64,000 nt of DNA from Cognatiyoonia sp965661665 (lineage in GTDB: Bacteria > Pseudomonadota > Alphaproteobacteria > Rhodobacterales > Rhodobacteraceae). Position 1 is the first letter of the stretch, and every line of letters begins with the position of its first letter. Both the position numbers and the translations under genes were made by a program. Where the stretch lies: assembly GCF_965661665.1 (NCBI RefSeq), contig NZ_CBFIEO010000007.1:62001-126000 (forward strand), read 5' to 3'. The notes beneath the pieces are model-generated. The model searched no databases and was not told the origin of the DNA. It was given only the letters and a program-made list of their open reading frames with translations. Shown here piece by piece: positions 43,723-54,254 of this stretch.

Positions 43723-44946
43723 GTGGATTATAACGCGCCCCTCGATCGGGCCCTGAACAAACTGCATGAGGAAGGCCGGTACCGAACCTTCATCGATATT
43801 GAGCGGACCCGTGGCCATTACCCGCACGCTGTTTGGCGCAAGTCAGATGGTAGCCAGGCGCAGGTTACCGTGTGGTGCGGCAACGATTATCTTGGCATGG
43901 GTCAGCATCCGGTTGTCATCGCCGCGATGCAGGACGCGGTTGAGGCAACCGGCGCAGGGTCCGGTGGCACGCGCAACATTTCTGGGACAACGACCTATCA
44001 CAATCAGCTTGAAGCCGCGATGGCGGATCTGCACGGGAAAGAGGCATCTCTTCTTTTCACCAGCGCCTACATCGCAAATGACGCAACGTTGTCGACGTTG
44101 CCAAAGCTGTTCCCAGGCCTCGTGATCTTTTCCGACACGCTCAACCACGCCTCCATGATCGAAGGTGTGCGGCGTAATGGCGGGGCCAAGCGCGTCTTCC
44201 GTCACAACGACGTCGCGCATCTGCGGGAGTTGTTGGAAGCCGAAGATAGCGACGTCCCTAAAGTGATCGCGTTTGAGTCGATTTATTCGATGGACGGCGA
44301 CGTAGCACCGATCGAAGCGATCTGTGACTTGGCCGAGGAATTCGGCGCGCTGACCTATTTGGATGAGGTTCATGCGGTCGGCATGTACGGTCCGCGCGGC
44401 GCAGGGATTGCGGCCCGTGACGGCGTGATGCATCGCATCGACATCATCAACGGAACCTTCGCCAAAGCCTACGGTGTCATGGGTGGTTACATCGCTACCT
44501 CTGCCAAAATGTGCGATGCCATAAGATCATATGCGCCGGGGTTCATCTTTACAACATCACTGCCACCAGCCGTTGCCGCAAGCGCTTTGGCAAGCGTGGA
44601 GTTTCTGAAACAAGACGACACGTTGCGAGAGCAGCACCAGACACAAGCGAAGATCTTGAAGCTGCGGCTCAAGGGTCTTGGCCTGCCGATTGTGGATCAC
44701 GGGACGCACATTGTGCCGCTGATCGTCGGAGATCCGGTGCATACACAAAAGCTGTCCGACATGCTGTTGGAAGAGCATGGGATTTATGTTCAGCCGATCA
44801 ATTTCCCAACTGTGCCACGAGGGACAGAACGGCTGCGTTTCACTCCGTCGCCGGTGCACGGATCGGGGGAGATGACGCAACTTGTTGAAGCACTTGACGC
44901 GCTTTGGTCCCATTGTGCGCTGAACCGTGGCAAACTTGCCGGATAG
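43723..44946 (+). CDS. hemA: 5-aminolevulinate synthase
   Basis: 407 residues from GTG 43723, with AAGGAA 8 bases upstream. The PLP lysine is in NGTFAKAYGVMGGYI and the substrate loop is GAGSGGTRNISGTT. It condenses glycine and succinyl-CoA for tetrapyrroles (C4 route of alphaproteobacteria). It feeds the siroheme of cysG and hemes of the P450. I saw no clear regulatory site upstream. Confidence 0.96.
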   Translation: MDYNAPLDRALNKLHEEGRYRTFIDIERTRGHYPHAVWRKSDGSQAQVTVWCGNDYLGMGQHPVVIAAMQDAVEATGAGSGGTRNISGTTTYHNQLEAAMADLHGKEASLLFTSAYIANDATLSTLPKLFPGLVIFSDTLNHASMIEGVRRNGGAKRVFRHNDVAHLRELLEAEDSDVPKVIAFESIYSMDGDVAPIEAICDLAEEFGALTYLDEVHAVGMYGPRGAGIAARDGVMHRIDIINGTFAKAYGVMGGYIATSAKMCDAIRSYAPGFIFTTSLPPAVAASALASVEFLKQDDTLREQHQTQAKILKLRLKGLGLPIVDHGTHIVPLIVGDPVHTQKLSDMLLEEHGIYVQPINFPTVPRGTERLRFTPSPVHGSGEMTQLVEALDALWSHCALNRGKLAG

Positions 44947-45051
44947 GTCAAACGCGGGTGCATTTTCGGTGCGCTTATGATAAGTTCTTATAAAGGCTGA
45001 GTGTTCCGATTCGACGGGGCACAGTCAGGGGCAGCGTTAACGGGATCGCTC

Positions 45052-46245
45052 ATGATCGGAAAAGGCTTCAGACGCACTGATGTGGCTGAGCAAGTCGAAG
45101 CGAAAGGCTTCGACGCCTTTGATTTGCGCCTTGGTGATCTGATGCGTGGGGAGCGGGCGACCCTTGGCAAAAGCCTTCTGGATGTTCAGCGCGAGCTTAA
45201 AATCAAAGCCGGATACATTGCAGCGATTGAAAATTGTGATCCCTCCGCTTTCGACACGCCTGGATTTATCGCGGGCTATGTGCGGTCCTATGCGCGCTAC
45301 CTTGGCATGGACCCCGAATGGGCATTTACGTCCTTCTGTGCGGAAAGCGGTTTTGCCACCGCGCACGGGATGTCGGCGGATGCGTCGTCGAGCAAGCCAA
45401 AGTCTGAAGTGATTGCGAGCCTTGCGCCCGGCAACGACATCTTTGCCAGCGCGGGTGCGCCGTATCTGCCGTCGAACGAACCGATGTTCGGACGGGTGGA
45501 GCCTGGAGCAATTGGCTCTCTCGGGATTTTGATCGCTGTGATCTGCGGCCTGGGCTACGGTGGCTGGACGATCCTGCAAGAAGTGCAAAAGGTGCAATTG
45601 GCACCTGTAGAACAAACGCCTCAAGTGGCCTCCACACTTGATCCATTGGCAGGGGGCAGCGACCTCGTTCAGCCGGAAGAGGATCGCTTGGCCTTGAACG
45701 CGCCATCGGCGGATGCGTTGGACCGCTTGTACAGACCTCAACCCTTGCAAGTGCCCGTTCTGGTCGCGCGTGATGCGCCGATTTCAACCTTGAATCCCGG
45801 CTCCTTCGGGGTGATTGAGCCTGTCACGGGCATTGACGCGGCGATTGCTGAAGCCGTCGCCAACCCCGTCGAATCACCCATCGCGCCGGCGGTTCAGGTG
45901 AATGAGGCACCGATTCCGGAGGTTGTATTGGTCGCGGCACGTCCTGCATGGGTCCGTGTGAAGGCGGCTGATGGAACTATCATCTTCACGGGCAACATGA
46001 ATGCTGGTGAGACGTTCGAACTGCCACAGACAGAAGAGCCCGCGACCTTGCGTGTGGGGGCCAGTGGTGCGCTTTACTTTGCGGTAAACGGCAAACTTTT
46101 CGGTCCGGCGGGTCCGGATGGGACAATAACGGATAACATTAAGCTCGATAGCGTGAATCTGCTTGCGTCTTATGAGCCTGCGGACACCACGCGGGATCAG
46201 GATTTGGCGGATATTATTCTCGCACAGTTGGCGCTGGAAGAGTAG
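45052..46245 (+). CDS. RodZ-like helix-turn-helix membrane protein (DUF4115)
   Basis: 397 residues from ATG 45052; an upstream GTG (45001) is possible. An N-terminal HTH (LGKSLLDVQRELKIKAGYIAAIE), a single membrane helix (GSLGILIAVICGLGYGGWTI, about residue 160), a Pro/Ala-rich linker and the C-terminal DUF4115 domain (PAWVRVKAADGTIIFTGNM) match RodZ. RodZ links MreB to the elongasome. It is a few bases after hemA. Confidence 0.88.
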   Translation: MIGKGFRRTDVAEQVEAKGFDAFDLRLGDLMRGERATLGKSLLDVQRELKIKAGYIAAIENCDPSAFDTPGFIAGYVRSYARYLGMDPEWAFTSFCAESGFATAHGMSADASSSKPKSEVIASLAPGNDIFASAGAPYLPSNEPMFGRVEPGAIGSLGILIAVICGLGYGGWTILQEVQKVQLAPVEQTPQVASTLDPLAGGSDLVQPEEDRLALNAPSADALDRLYRPQPLQVPVLVARDAPISTLNPGSFGVIEPVTGIDAAIAEAVANPVESPIAPAVQVNEAPIPEVVLVAARPAWVRVKAADGTIIFTGNMNAGETFELPQTEEPATLRVGASGALYFAVNGKLFGPAGPDGTITDNIKLDSVNLLASYEPADTTRDQDLADIILAQLALEE

Positions 46246-46268
46246 CGCAAGCGATTGACTTGAATGAT

Positions 46269-46296
46269 AAGGCGGCCCTCTGCCGCCTTTTGTTTA
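46269..46296 (+). terminator. Rho-independent terminator after the RodZ-like gene
   Basis: AAGGCGGC (46269-46276) pairs with GCCGCCTT (46282-46289), 5-base loop, then TTGTTT. It also lies in the 3' flank of the minus-strand dsbA-like gene. Confidence 0.8.
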
Positions 46297-47019
46297 TCCG
46301 CGGATGGCTTCCACAATCTGTTGCATCTGATCGAGCGGCACATAGCCGCGCAGCATCTGATCTTGCATCACAAAGGTGGGTGTTCCAGTGATTTGGAGCC
46401 GTTGCGCCAAGGCGCGGTTGGTCGCGATGACGTGGGTCACGTCTGGGCTGTTCATTTCGGCAACGATGCTATCGGGGTCGAGCCCGACCGTCACCGCGAG
46501 GCGGGTCAGACTGTCAATCGTTACGTCGCCGCGAAACTCCATCAAAATGTCATGGACGGATTCATAAGCCTCATCTCCCTCAACATTCCGAACGGCCAGC
46601 GCGAAGCGGGAGGCGAGCTCAGACTGTTCACCCAAAATTGGGAATTCCTTGATGATGTAGCGGATGTTTCCATCGGTGTGGAGCAGCTCCTTGGTTTCAG
46701 GGAAGGCGCGTTTGCAGAAGCTACAGCGGTAATCCATGAATTCGACCAAGGTGATGTCACCATCTGGATTGCCACCGACGAAAGACGTCGGATCGTTGAA
46801 CAACGCATCCGCATTGGCCCGCGCCATTGTGACGTCAGCTTGGACTTTAGCTTGCTCTTCACGCGCCCGCAGGATGCCGATGGCTTCCATGATCACCTCT
46901 GGATTTTCCAAAAGGTATTCGCGGACCTCTGCCCGAAAGGAGGACCTTTCGGCATCGGTCATCTCTTGCGCCTGCAGGGGTGCTGCAAAGAAGAGGAGGA
47001 CTGACAATAGAAAACGCAT
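46294..47019 (-). CDS. DsbA-family thiol:disulfide oxidoreductase, periplasmic
   Basis: 241 residues. A signal peptide (LLSVLLFFAAPLQAQ) and a helical N-terminal extension precede the thioredoxin-fold domain with CSFC (about residue 97-100) and cis-Pro TGTPTFVM. The insert with YESVHDILMEFRG is DsbA-type. It oxidises or isomerises disulfides of exported proteins, including possibly the two-Cys protein at 4.4-4.9 kb (inference). Confidence 0.9.
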   Translation of the reverse strand: MRFLLSVLLFFAAPLQAQEMTDAERSSFRAEVREYLLENPEVIMEAIGILRAREEQAKVQADVTMARANADALFNDPTSFVGGNPDGDITLVEFMDYRCSFCKRAFPETKELLHTDGNIRYIIKEFPILGEQSELASRFALAVRNVEGDEAYESVHDILMEFRGDVTIDSLTRLAVTVGLDPDSIVAEMNSPDVTHVIATNRALAQRLQITGTPTFVMQDQMLRGYVPLDQMQQIVEAIRG

Positions 47020-47138
47020 GAAAAGGCACCTTTGGGTTGGGGTGCGTTAGGCAAAACATATCCGTGACCTGCTGCCAAGACACATTGACGTCATATCGGT
47101 TCGAAAGGCATCTAGGAAGAAGGAAGAGGAGGTGGAGC

Positions 47139-48284
47139 ATGCGCAGTTCGAACAGGGGCGATGTTGACCCATTCATAGTGATGGATGTGATGGAAGCCGC
47201 GCGTCAAGCGGAGGCTGCGGGACGGCACATCATTCATATGGAAGTGGGTCAGCCCGGAACTGGCGCGCCAGCGGCGGCGCGGGCCAAACTTGCGGCATCG
47301 CTTGATAATCCGCTGGGCTACACCGTGGGCTTGGGATTGCCGGAGCTTCGGGAGCGGATCGCGCAGCTTTATGTAGATTGGTACGGTCTAACGCTTGATC
47401 CGAACCGGATTGTCATCACTGCTGGCGCCTCTGGCGCGTTTCTGTTGGCGTTTTCGGCTTTGTTCGACAACGGTGCACGGGTAGGGCTCGGGTTGCCGTG
47501 TTATCCATCCTACCGGCAGATATTGAAGGCTGTGGGCCTGACAGCGGTCGAGATGGAGACGACGCTTGAAGCGCGTTTCCAACCTGTGCCCGAGGATGTG
47601 GCCAAGCATCAGTTGGACGGGTTGATTGTCGCGTCACCTGCAAACCCAACAGGCACGATGTTAGACAAGCCTGCATTGGCTGAACTCGCTAAGGCGTGCC
47701 AGCAGGCAGGGGCGGCGTTCATCTCTGACGAGATTTATCATGGCATTGATTACGACAAGAAACCAGTGACCGCGCTTGAGGTAACGGATGATGTCTATGT
47801 CGTCAATTCCTTCTCCAAATACTTTTCGATGACCGGTTGGCGTGTGGGCTGGATGGTTGTGCCGGAAGATCACGTTCGGCGGGTGGAGCGGTTGGCGCAA
47901 AATATGTTCATTTGTCCATCCCATGCCTCTCAACGATTGGCGTTGGAAGCGATGAACTGTGACGATGAATTGCAGCGCAATCTGGCTGTTTATGCAGAGA
48001 ACCGTCGGTTGTTGCTCGACGGGTTGCCAAAGGCTGGCTTTGACAAGATCGCGCCACCAGATGGGGCGTTCTATATCTATGCCGATGTGTCGGAGCATAC
48101 CGAAGAGTCGCTCGCTTTCTCGAAAGAGATTTTGGATGAGGCGGGCGTGGCCGTAACGCCGGGACGGGATTTTGATCATGTCGATGGGCGGCATTGGTTG
48201 CGCTTCTCTTATGCGGGATCGATGGCGGATATGGTCGAAGGGCTCGCTCGGCTGACGGCGTTTATGGAGGCGCGTCGCAGATGA
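47139..48284 (+). CDS. Class I/II PLP aminotransferase
   Basis: 381 residues from ATG 47139 (AGGAGG before it). The PLP lysine is in VNSFSKYFSMTGWRVGWM; NPTG and SDEIYHGIDY motifs are intact. Family members include aspartate and alanine aminotransferases. Its stop overlaps the ATG of the amidase remnant. Confidence 0.88.
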   Translation: MRSSNRGDVDPFIVMDVMEAARQAEAAGRHIIHMEVGQPGTGAPAAARAKLAASLDNPLGYTVGLGLPELRERIAQLYVDWYGLTLDPNRIVITAGASGAFLLAFSALFDNGARVGLGLPCYPSYRQILKAVGLTAVEMETTLEARFQPVPEDVAKHQLDGLIVASPANPTGTMLDKPALAELAKACQQAGAAFISDEIYHGIDYDKKPVTALEVTDDVYVVNSFSKYFSMTGWRVGWMVVPEDHVRRVERLAQNMFICPSHASQRLALEAMNCDDELQRNLAVYAENRRLLLDGLPKAGFDKIAPPDGAFYIYADVSEHTEESLAFSKEILDEAGVAVTPGRDFDHVDGRHWLRFSYAGSMADMVEGLARLTAFMEARRR

Positions 48285-49427
48285 TGCATTGGGTCATCCC
48301 TTTGCTGCTATAAGCAGGTTCTGTTGCGGCGTAGGATTTTTCTGGTCTGGCCCGTGTGAACACAGACACCGCTCGGATCAGGGACACTACCGATGGTGTC
48401 CAGGTGACTTTTGTACTGAGCCAGATTGTGCCGTACCGTGTGTTCACATTGGCCGCGCCAGAGCGGTTGGTTCTGGATTTTCGAGAGGTTGATAGGACCG
48501 GCGTTGATGCGGACGAATTGGACTAATCCGAGCGTGTTGATGCGGTGAATTTCGGCACGCTCCGCCCCGGATGGTTGAGAATGGTATTGAGACTGAGCGG
48601 CCCGTTTGCGGTGAACGCCGTCGCGGGTGCAGTGGATGATGAAACGGGTGTCGCACAGCTTTCGGTGAGTTTGGTGCCGGTCAGCACAGAAGAGTTTGTC
48701 GAACGCTCCGGACCGCCGGTTTCGACAGGCTGGGACGATCTGCTGACCGAACCTGTAGTCGGACTACAACCGCATGCGGACGGTGCGACAGTGGTGGTGA
48801 TTGACCCTGGGCATGGCGGTATTGATCCAGGGGCGGAGCATGGTGGCCAGCGGGAAGCGGACCTCATGCTGTCCTGGGGATCGAAGTCGCGGAGGCATTG
48901 AGCCAGACAGACGGCGTGACCGCAATTCTGACGCGAGATCGAGACCAATTCGTCCCCTTGACTAAGCGGATGACCATTGCCGGACAGAACGACGCGGATT
49001 TGCTGATTTCACTCCAAGCGGATGCCTTGGCGGAAGAACGCGCGCGAGAGGGGGGTCGGTCCATACTTTATCTGAGGATGCGGCGAATGGCGGAGCGGCA
49101 TGAGCGCGGCGATCTCATTGCAGGGCTGGATTTGTCCGAACAGGATGAGCGCGTCGCGGTTGTTTTGATGGACCTTGCACGGGCCAAAACCGGCCCTCAG
49201 GGGCAGCGGTTTGCGGGCGCTTTGGTGGGCGCGCTGCACGAGCGGGATGTCAGGCTTATCGCAATGCATTGCGGCAGGGGCCACTCGCGGTTCTGAACGC
49301 GGCGGACTTTGCTTCTGTTTTATTTGAGGTTGGCTAGCTCTCCAGCGACCGAGACCGCGCAATACTCCAAGACCGCGACCAGCGGGCGGTGATCGTGGAT
49401 GCAATCGTCGCGGCAGTGCTCGATTAG
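48281..49427 (+). pseudogene. N-acetylmuramoyl-L-alanine amidase (AmiC-like), decayed
   Basis: From ATG 48281 the frame reads a signal-like region, then TAA 48311-48313, TAG 48332-48334 and TAA 48524-48526 in frame, with AMIN-domain sequence between (LSQIVPYRVFTLAAPERLVL). The catalytic opening VVVIDPGHGGIDPGAE is intact, then a one-base deletion near 48876 shifts the frame; LTRDRDQFVPLTKRMTIAG and MAERHERGDLIAGLDLSEQD follow. A second shift near 49265 leads to LAVLNAADFASVLFEVG, TAG 49335-49337, and the end at TAG 49425-49427. It lies just before PBP1A and prfB, its usual place. Confidence 0.92.
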
Positions 49428-49563
49428 TCGTTGGCGGAGGCTGGGCGGGAATGACCTGCATAAATTCTCCCCAAATGCGCAGAAAAACTTGGCTGACTGC
49501 GGCTGTTTGCGGCTTTGACGCAAGGAAATGCTCCCCATATAAGACACACAACGACATGAAGGT

Positions 49564-52077
49564 GTGAGCACAACCGTGGTTCGGTTTATCTTATCGTTTT
49601 TCGGGGGCATCTTTTCGATGCTGACCTTAGGGCTGGCGATGGCGGCATTTGTCGTGGGCGCTGTGTTCTACATGTATGGCCGGGACCTGCCGTCATATGA
49701 GGTCTTGTCGCAGTACACGCCAAAAACGATCAGCCGGATTTACAACCGAGAAGGTCAGATAATTGACGAATATGCGGTGGAGCGGCGCCTGTTCACTCCG
49801 GCTGAAGAAATCCCTGACATTGTGAAGCAGGCGTTTATCTCTGCCGAGGACAAGAATTTCTACACGCACGCCGGATACGACCTGCGCGGTATTGCGGCGG
49901 CTGGGTATGAAGCGATTGCGTCACGGGGGGATAACCTGCGCGGTGCGTCCACGATCACGCAGCAGGTGATGAAGAACTTCCTGCTCGATGGCGGACGTAC
50001 GGCGGAGCGGAAGATCAAAGAGATCATCCTTGCCGCACGGATCGATGGTGCGATGAGCAAGGAACAAATCCTTGAGCTTTACCTCAATGAGATTGACCTT
50101 GGCGTGCGCAGCTTTGGTGTGACGGCGGCATCTTTGTCCTACTTCAACAAACCACTTACGGAGCTGTCGGCGGCGGAGGCGGCATTCCTTGCCGTGCATC
50201 CGAAAGCGCCCTATAGCTACCACCCCGTCAACAACCGCGAAGCAGCGTTGGAGCGGCGGGATTTCATTCTGAAAGAGATGTTCGAGAACGGTTATCTGAC
50301 GGATGAGGAATATCAGGTCGCGTTGGCGGACCCTTTGCGGACTGTTCAGAATGGCGATTTCCCAAGCTTTCAAAGCCAGCGACCAGATCGGGATTATTTC
50401 ACATCCGAAGTGCGGCGTCAGTTAACGCGGCAGTTTGGCGAGGATGACATCGATTTCTCAGCCTCAGGCTATTCTATCCGTGCAACCGTTGATCCGAGTT
50501 TGCAGAAAGAAGCCGCCATCGCGTTGCAACAAGCGTTGGAGGAATATGACCGTGGCGTGGGCGCGTGGCGTGGGTCTGACGTCAAACTCCCTGCTGAGGC
50601 TTTGGTGGATGAAGACGCATGGCGCGTGGCGCTGAGTGCGGCTGACGTGCCACGCGATGTATTCTTGGGCGGCTACTGGCATCCAGCTGTGGTGCTGGCG
50701 GTTGAGGATCAGCAGCTGATCTTGGGCATCGAAGGGATCGCAACCGATGACGCGCGCGGAAACACCGTACCGCGATCTGACACGGCTTGGTTCTCTGGCG
50801 ATTTGTTTGCCAACTTCGAGGTTGGCGATGTCATCCATGTGAGCAAGCTGGACGAAGGTTGGACTCTGCGCCAAGTGCCAGAAGTACAGGGCGGATTCAT
50901 GGCGATGGACGTCAACACCGGCCGCGTCTTGGCGATGCAAGGTGGGTTCAGCTTCCAACATTCGTCGTTCAACCGCGCAACACAGGCCCGCCGCCAGCCC
51001 GGATCATCGTTCAAACCGTTTGTGTACGCCGCCGCGCTCGACAGTGGGTATTCGCCGGCAACTATCGTGGTGGACGCGCCAATTGAGATCAACACACCGC
51101 AAGGTGTGTGGCGGCCGCAGAACGCCTCCAATCAGTTCTACGGACCGACACCGCTGAGGACGGGCATCGAACAGTCACGAAACCTGATGACCATCCGCCT
51201 CGCTCAAGAGGTGGGAATGGATATTATCGCAAGCTATGCAGAAGACTTTGGCGTCTATGATCGGATGAGCCCGGTCTTGTCGACCGCTCTTGGCTCAGAT
51301 GAAACGACCCTGTACCAAATGGTTGCCTCCTACGCGATGTTCGCGAATGGCGGTGAGCGGGTTGAGCCAACTTTGGTCGACCGTGTGCAAGACCGCTATG
51401 GCCAGACGATTTTCCGCCACGATCAACGCACATGTCTGGAGTGTAATGTAGACTTACCCGCTGGCGACTTGCCCGACATCACGTCCAACCGTGAGCGCGT
51501 GATGAATGAAATCACTGCGTATCAGCTCACGTCGATGATGCAGGGTGTTGTGCAGCGTGGCACGGCGCGATCCGCGATCAATTTGCCCGTGCCCATTGCT
51601 GGCAAGACCGGAACGACGAACGACGCCAAAGACGTATGGTTTGTTGGCTTCTCCTCCAACATCGTGGCGGGGTGCTACATCGGGTTTGATACGCCACGGT
51701 CTCTGGGCGCGCGCGCGTCAGGTGGCGGGATTTGCGGCCCTGTGTTCAACAGCTTCATGTCCAAAGCAATTGAAACCTATGGCAGCGGCGCGTTCCGCGC
51801 ACCTGAAGATTGTCAGTTCATCAGCATCGACCGCTTTACTGGCGCGCGGTTGCCAGATGCCACATTCGGCGAAAACGTTGTGGCTGAGTGCTTCCGCGCG
51901 GGTGAAGAGCCGATCTTTGGCATCACTTTTGACGGTGGCTTTGCAATGGCGGCTGATTTGCCGCTCTTTGACGAAGTGGCGCAGCAGGCGCGGCAGGTGA
52001 CGACCTCCACTGGTGCGACGGCGACTGTGGGTCCAAAGGCCACGTTTGGATCGCTCTCAACAGGTGGGCAGTACTAA
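49564..52077 (+). CDS. mrcA: Bifunctional penicillin-binding protein 1A
   Basis: 837 residues from GTG 49564. An N-terminal membrane helix precedes the glycosyltransferase domain (FISAEDKNFYTHAGYDLRG, GASTITQQVMKNFL). The transpeptidase has the SxxK Ser in QPGSSFKPFVYAAA, SRN (EQSRNLMT) and KTGTTNDAKD. It both polymerises and cross-links peptidoglycan. It follows the dead amidase, with prfB next. Confidence 0.95.
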   Translation: MSTTVVRFILSFFGGIFSMLTLGLAMAAFVVGAVFYMYGRDLPSYEVLSQYTPKTISRIYNREGQIIDEYAVERRLFTPAEEIPDIVKQAFISAEDKNFYTHAGYDLRGIAAAGYEAIASRGDNLRGASTITQQVMKNFLLDGGRTAERKIKEIILAARIDGAMSKEQILELYLNEIDLGVRSFGVTAASLSYFNKPLTELSAAEAAFLAVHPKAPYSYHPVNNREAALERRDFILKEMFENGYLTDEEYQVALADPLRTVQNGDFPSFQSQRPDRDYFTSEVRRQLTRQFGEDDIDFSASGYSIRATVDPSLQKEAAIALQQALEEYDRGVGAWRGSDVKLPAEALVDEDAWRVALSAADVPRDVFLGGYWHPAVVLAVEDQQLILGIEGIATDDARGNTVPRSDTAWFSGDLFANFEVGDVIHVSKLDEGWTLRQVPEVQGGFMAMDVNTGRVLAMQGGFSFQHSSFNRATQARRQPGSSFKPFVYAAALDSGYSPATIVVDAPIEINTPQGVWRPQNASNQFYGPTPLRTGIEQSRNLMTIRLAQEVGMDIIASYAEDFGVYDRMSPVLSTALGSDETTLYQMVASYAMFANGGERVEPTLVDRVQDRYGQTIFRHDQRTCLECNVDLPAGDLPDITSNRERVMNEITAYQLTSMMQGVVQRGTARSAINLPVPIAGKTGTTNDAKDVWFVGFSSNIVAGCYIGFDTPRSLGARASGGGICGPVFNSFMSKAIETYGSGAFRAPEDCQFISIDRFTGARLPDATFGENVVAECFRAGEEPIFGITFDGGFAMAADLPLFDEVAQQARQVTTSTGATATVGPKATFGSLSTGGQY

Positions 52078-52148
52078 GCCTGCTTGCCGACCTGCGGATG
52101 CGCAGCTATCACATCCTTTAAGTTTGACGTCAGCCGAAAAGAGATAAC

Positions 52149-53276
52149 ATGCGTGCGGAAACTCAGAATTCAATTGACGCCGTGCGCAAGTCTTTGGAGC
52201 TTTTGGCGCAGCGGATGGATTATGAGACGGCGCCGCATCGGTTGGAAGAATTCAATGCGCGGGTGGAAGACCCGAACCTTTGGGACAATCCGGACGCTGC
52301 CCAGAAACTGATGCGTGAGCGTCAAATGCTGGTGGATGCGCTGGACGGCTATGAGAGCATCAAGACTGAGTTGCAGGACAACATCGACCTTATTGAATTG
52401 GGGGAAATGGAGGGTGACGCAGAGGTTGTGTCAGAGGTTGAAGAGGCGCTGAAAGCGCTGGAGGCCAAAGCTGCTGAGAAAGAGCTTGAAGCGCTGCTTG
52501 ATGGGGAGGCGGACGGCAACGACACTTTCTTAGAAATCAATTCCGGCGCGGGCGGGACGGAATCCTGCGATTGGGCATCCATGCTGGCGCGTATGTATGT
52601 GCGGTGGGCGGAGAAGAAGGGCTATAAGGTCGAACTTCAGTCGGAGACAGCGGGCGAAGAAGCAGGCATCAAATCGGCGGCTTTTAAAATCAGCGGTCAC
52701 AATGCTTACGGTTGGCTTAAGTCCGAAAGTGGTGTGCACAGGTTGGTGCGGATTTCGCCCTTTGACAGTGCTGCAAAGCGCCACACCTCCTTTAGCTCTG
52801 TCTGGGTCTATCCGGTTGTGGATGACAACATCGAGATAGAGGTGAACCCTGCCGACATCCGCATCGACACGTATCGGTCGTCGGGGGCTGGTGGTCAGCA
52901 CGTAAACACCACCGACTCCGCCGTTCGGATTACACACAACCCGACAGGAATTGTCGTCACGAGTTCTGAAAAGTCGCAGCACCAGAACCGCGATATTGCG
53001 ATGAAAGCGTTGAAATCGCGGCTCTATCAAATGGAGCTTGATAAGCGGAACGCGGCGATCAACGAGGCGCACGAAAACAAGGGTGACGCGGGCTGGGGCA
53101 ACCAGATCCGGTCTTACGTTCTGCAGCCTTATCAGATGGTGAAAGACTTGCGCACGAACCATGAGACGTCCGACACCAAAGGCGTGCTAGACGGGGATCT
53201 CGATGCGTTTATGGCTGCGACGCTGGCTTTGGATGTGTCGGGTAAGAGCCGTGCGGATGCGCAGGCTGAGGACTAG
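52149..53276 (+). CDS. prfB: Peptide chain release factor 2
   Basis: 375 residues in a single open frame from ATG 52149 (no programmed frameshift). The stop-codon reading tripeptide SPF is in VRISPFDSAAKRHT and the GGQ motif in SGAGGQHVNTTDSAVR. It releases at UGA and UAA. This gene is intact although many UAG, UAA and UGA breaks occur elsewhere in the window. Confidence 0.96.
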   Translation: MRAETQNSIDAVRKSLELLAQRMDYETAPHRLEEFNARVEDPNLWDNPDAAQKLMRERQMLVDALDGYESIKTELQDNIDLIELGEMEGDAEVVSEVEEALKALEAKAAEKELEALLDGEADGNDTFLEINSGAGGTESCDWASMLARMYVRWAEKKGYKVELQSETAGEEAGIKSAAFKISGHNAYGWLKSESGVHRLVRISPFDSAAKRHTSFSSVWVYPVVDDNIEIEVNPADIRIDTYRSSGAGGQHVNTTDSAVRITHNPTGIVVTSSEKSQHQNRDIAMKALKSRLYQMELDKRNAAINEAHENKGDAGWGNQIRSYVLQPYQMVKDLRTNHETSDTKGVLDGDLDAFMAATLALDVSGKSRADAQAED

Positions 53277-53340
53277 GCAAGTTTGACGCAGCGCCCGTCT
53301 GGTTGCAGTGCTGCGGCATATCGTTCCAATTTGGTCTGAC

Positions 53341-54253
53341 ATGCTTCAGCGTTTTTTTTTATCTTCTTGCACTCTTGGCGGTCATAGCTCTCACCGCCTG
53401 CGTGCAGATCATCCGCAATTCTGGGTTTGCGTCTTTGGCGCCTGCGCCGGCGAAAGCACTGCGGATTGAAACTTACAACATCCATTACAGCATCATGTCG
53501 CAGGTTACTGGCCCGTGGTCTGTTGGGGATTTGTAACGGTGGAAGGGGCCGCTTGACTTGGCCTTCAAAGCCGTTGGTGCGGATGTCATCGCGTTTCAGG
53601 AGATGGAAAGTTTCGGGGACCGGTCGGCGAGCGCCGAGAACCTGAAGTTGTATTGGTCCCTCGCCAATAATCTGGACTATGATGTCGCCGCGGTGGGCAA
53701 CCCAGCCGCCTTCCCATCGACGTAATCAATCCTTTATCGACGGGATAGGGTATCGGTGGAGGATCAGGGCTGGTTCGTCTTCTCTACGATGCCTGATGTG
53801 ATCTATTCGCGAACCTTCAATGGGTCGTTTCCAGCTTTGGGCTCTTGGGCGGCGTTAAGAGATGTGGGATCAGGCGCTGCGTTTCGGGTCGTCAACATCC
53901 ACACGGATTTCCGAAGCAGCTCTAACAGAACCCAATCGATTGAACTGGTGGCCGAGCGGGTGCGTCGTTTGATTGAAGACGGTGAAACTGTTCTGGTTGT
54001 TGGAGATTTCAACGTAAGGCATGGGTCGAGCACGTTGAAAGTTCTGAAGGATGTGGGCCTGCGGTTTCTGAAAGTCGACGGGACGACTTATTATTTCAAT
54101 CGCGGGCTAAACCTGTTTAGGGCGATTGATCACATTGGTTTGTCCGGTGCTACGGAGCCCGTGGGAGAGCCGGTTGTGCTGCGCCAGAAATTCGATGGGG
54201 AATGGCCAACCGATCACTACCCTGTCGTTCTGGATGTGACGATCGGACAATAA
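53341..54253 (+). pseudogene. Endonuclease/exonuclease/phosphatase family lipoprotein, decayed
   Basis: ATG 53341 runs into nine T (53352-53360); with eight the frame gives LLALLAVIALTACVQ, a lipoprotein signal, and continues through ALRIETYNIHYS. TAA at 53534-53536 and TAA at 53723-53725 then interrupt the EEP sequence, which continues to the end (VADFNVRHGSSTL-like: VGDFNVRHGSSTL, and WPTDHYPVVLDVTIG). Catalytic motifs GDFN and TDHYPV are present. One homopolymer shift plus two stops suggest decay. Confidence 0.8.
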
Positions 54254-54254
54254 A

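Noticed and set aside
52149..53276. Programmed frameshift in prfB
   Set aside because: The gene is one open frame; no in-frame UGA is present near codon 26.
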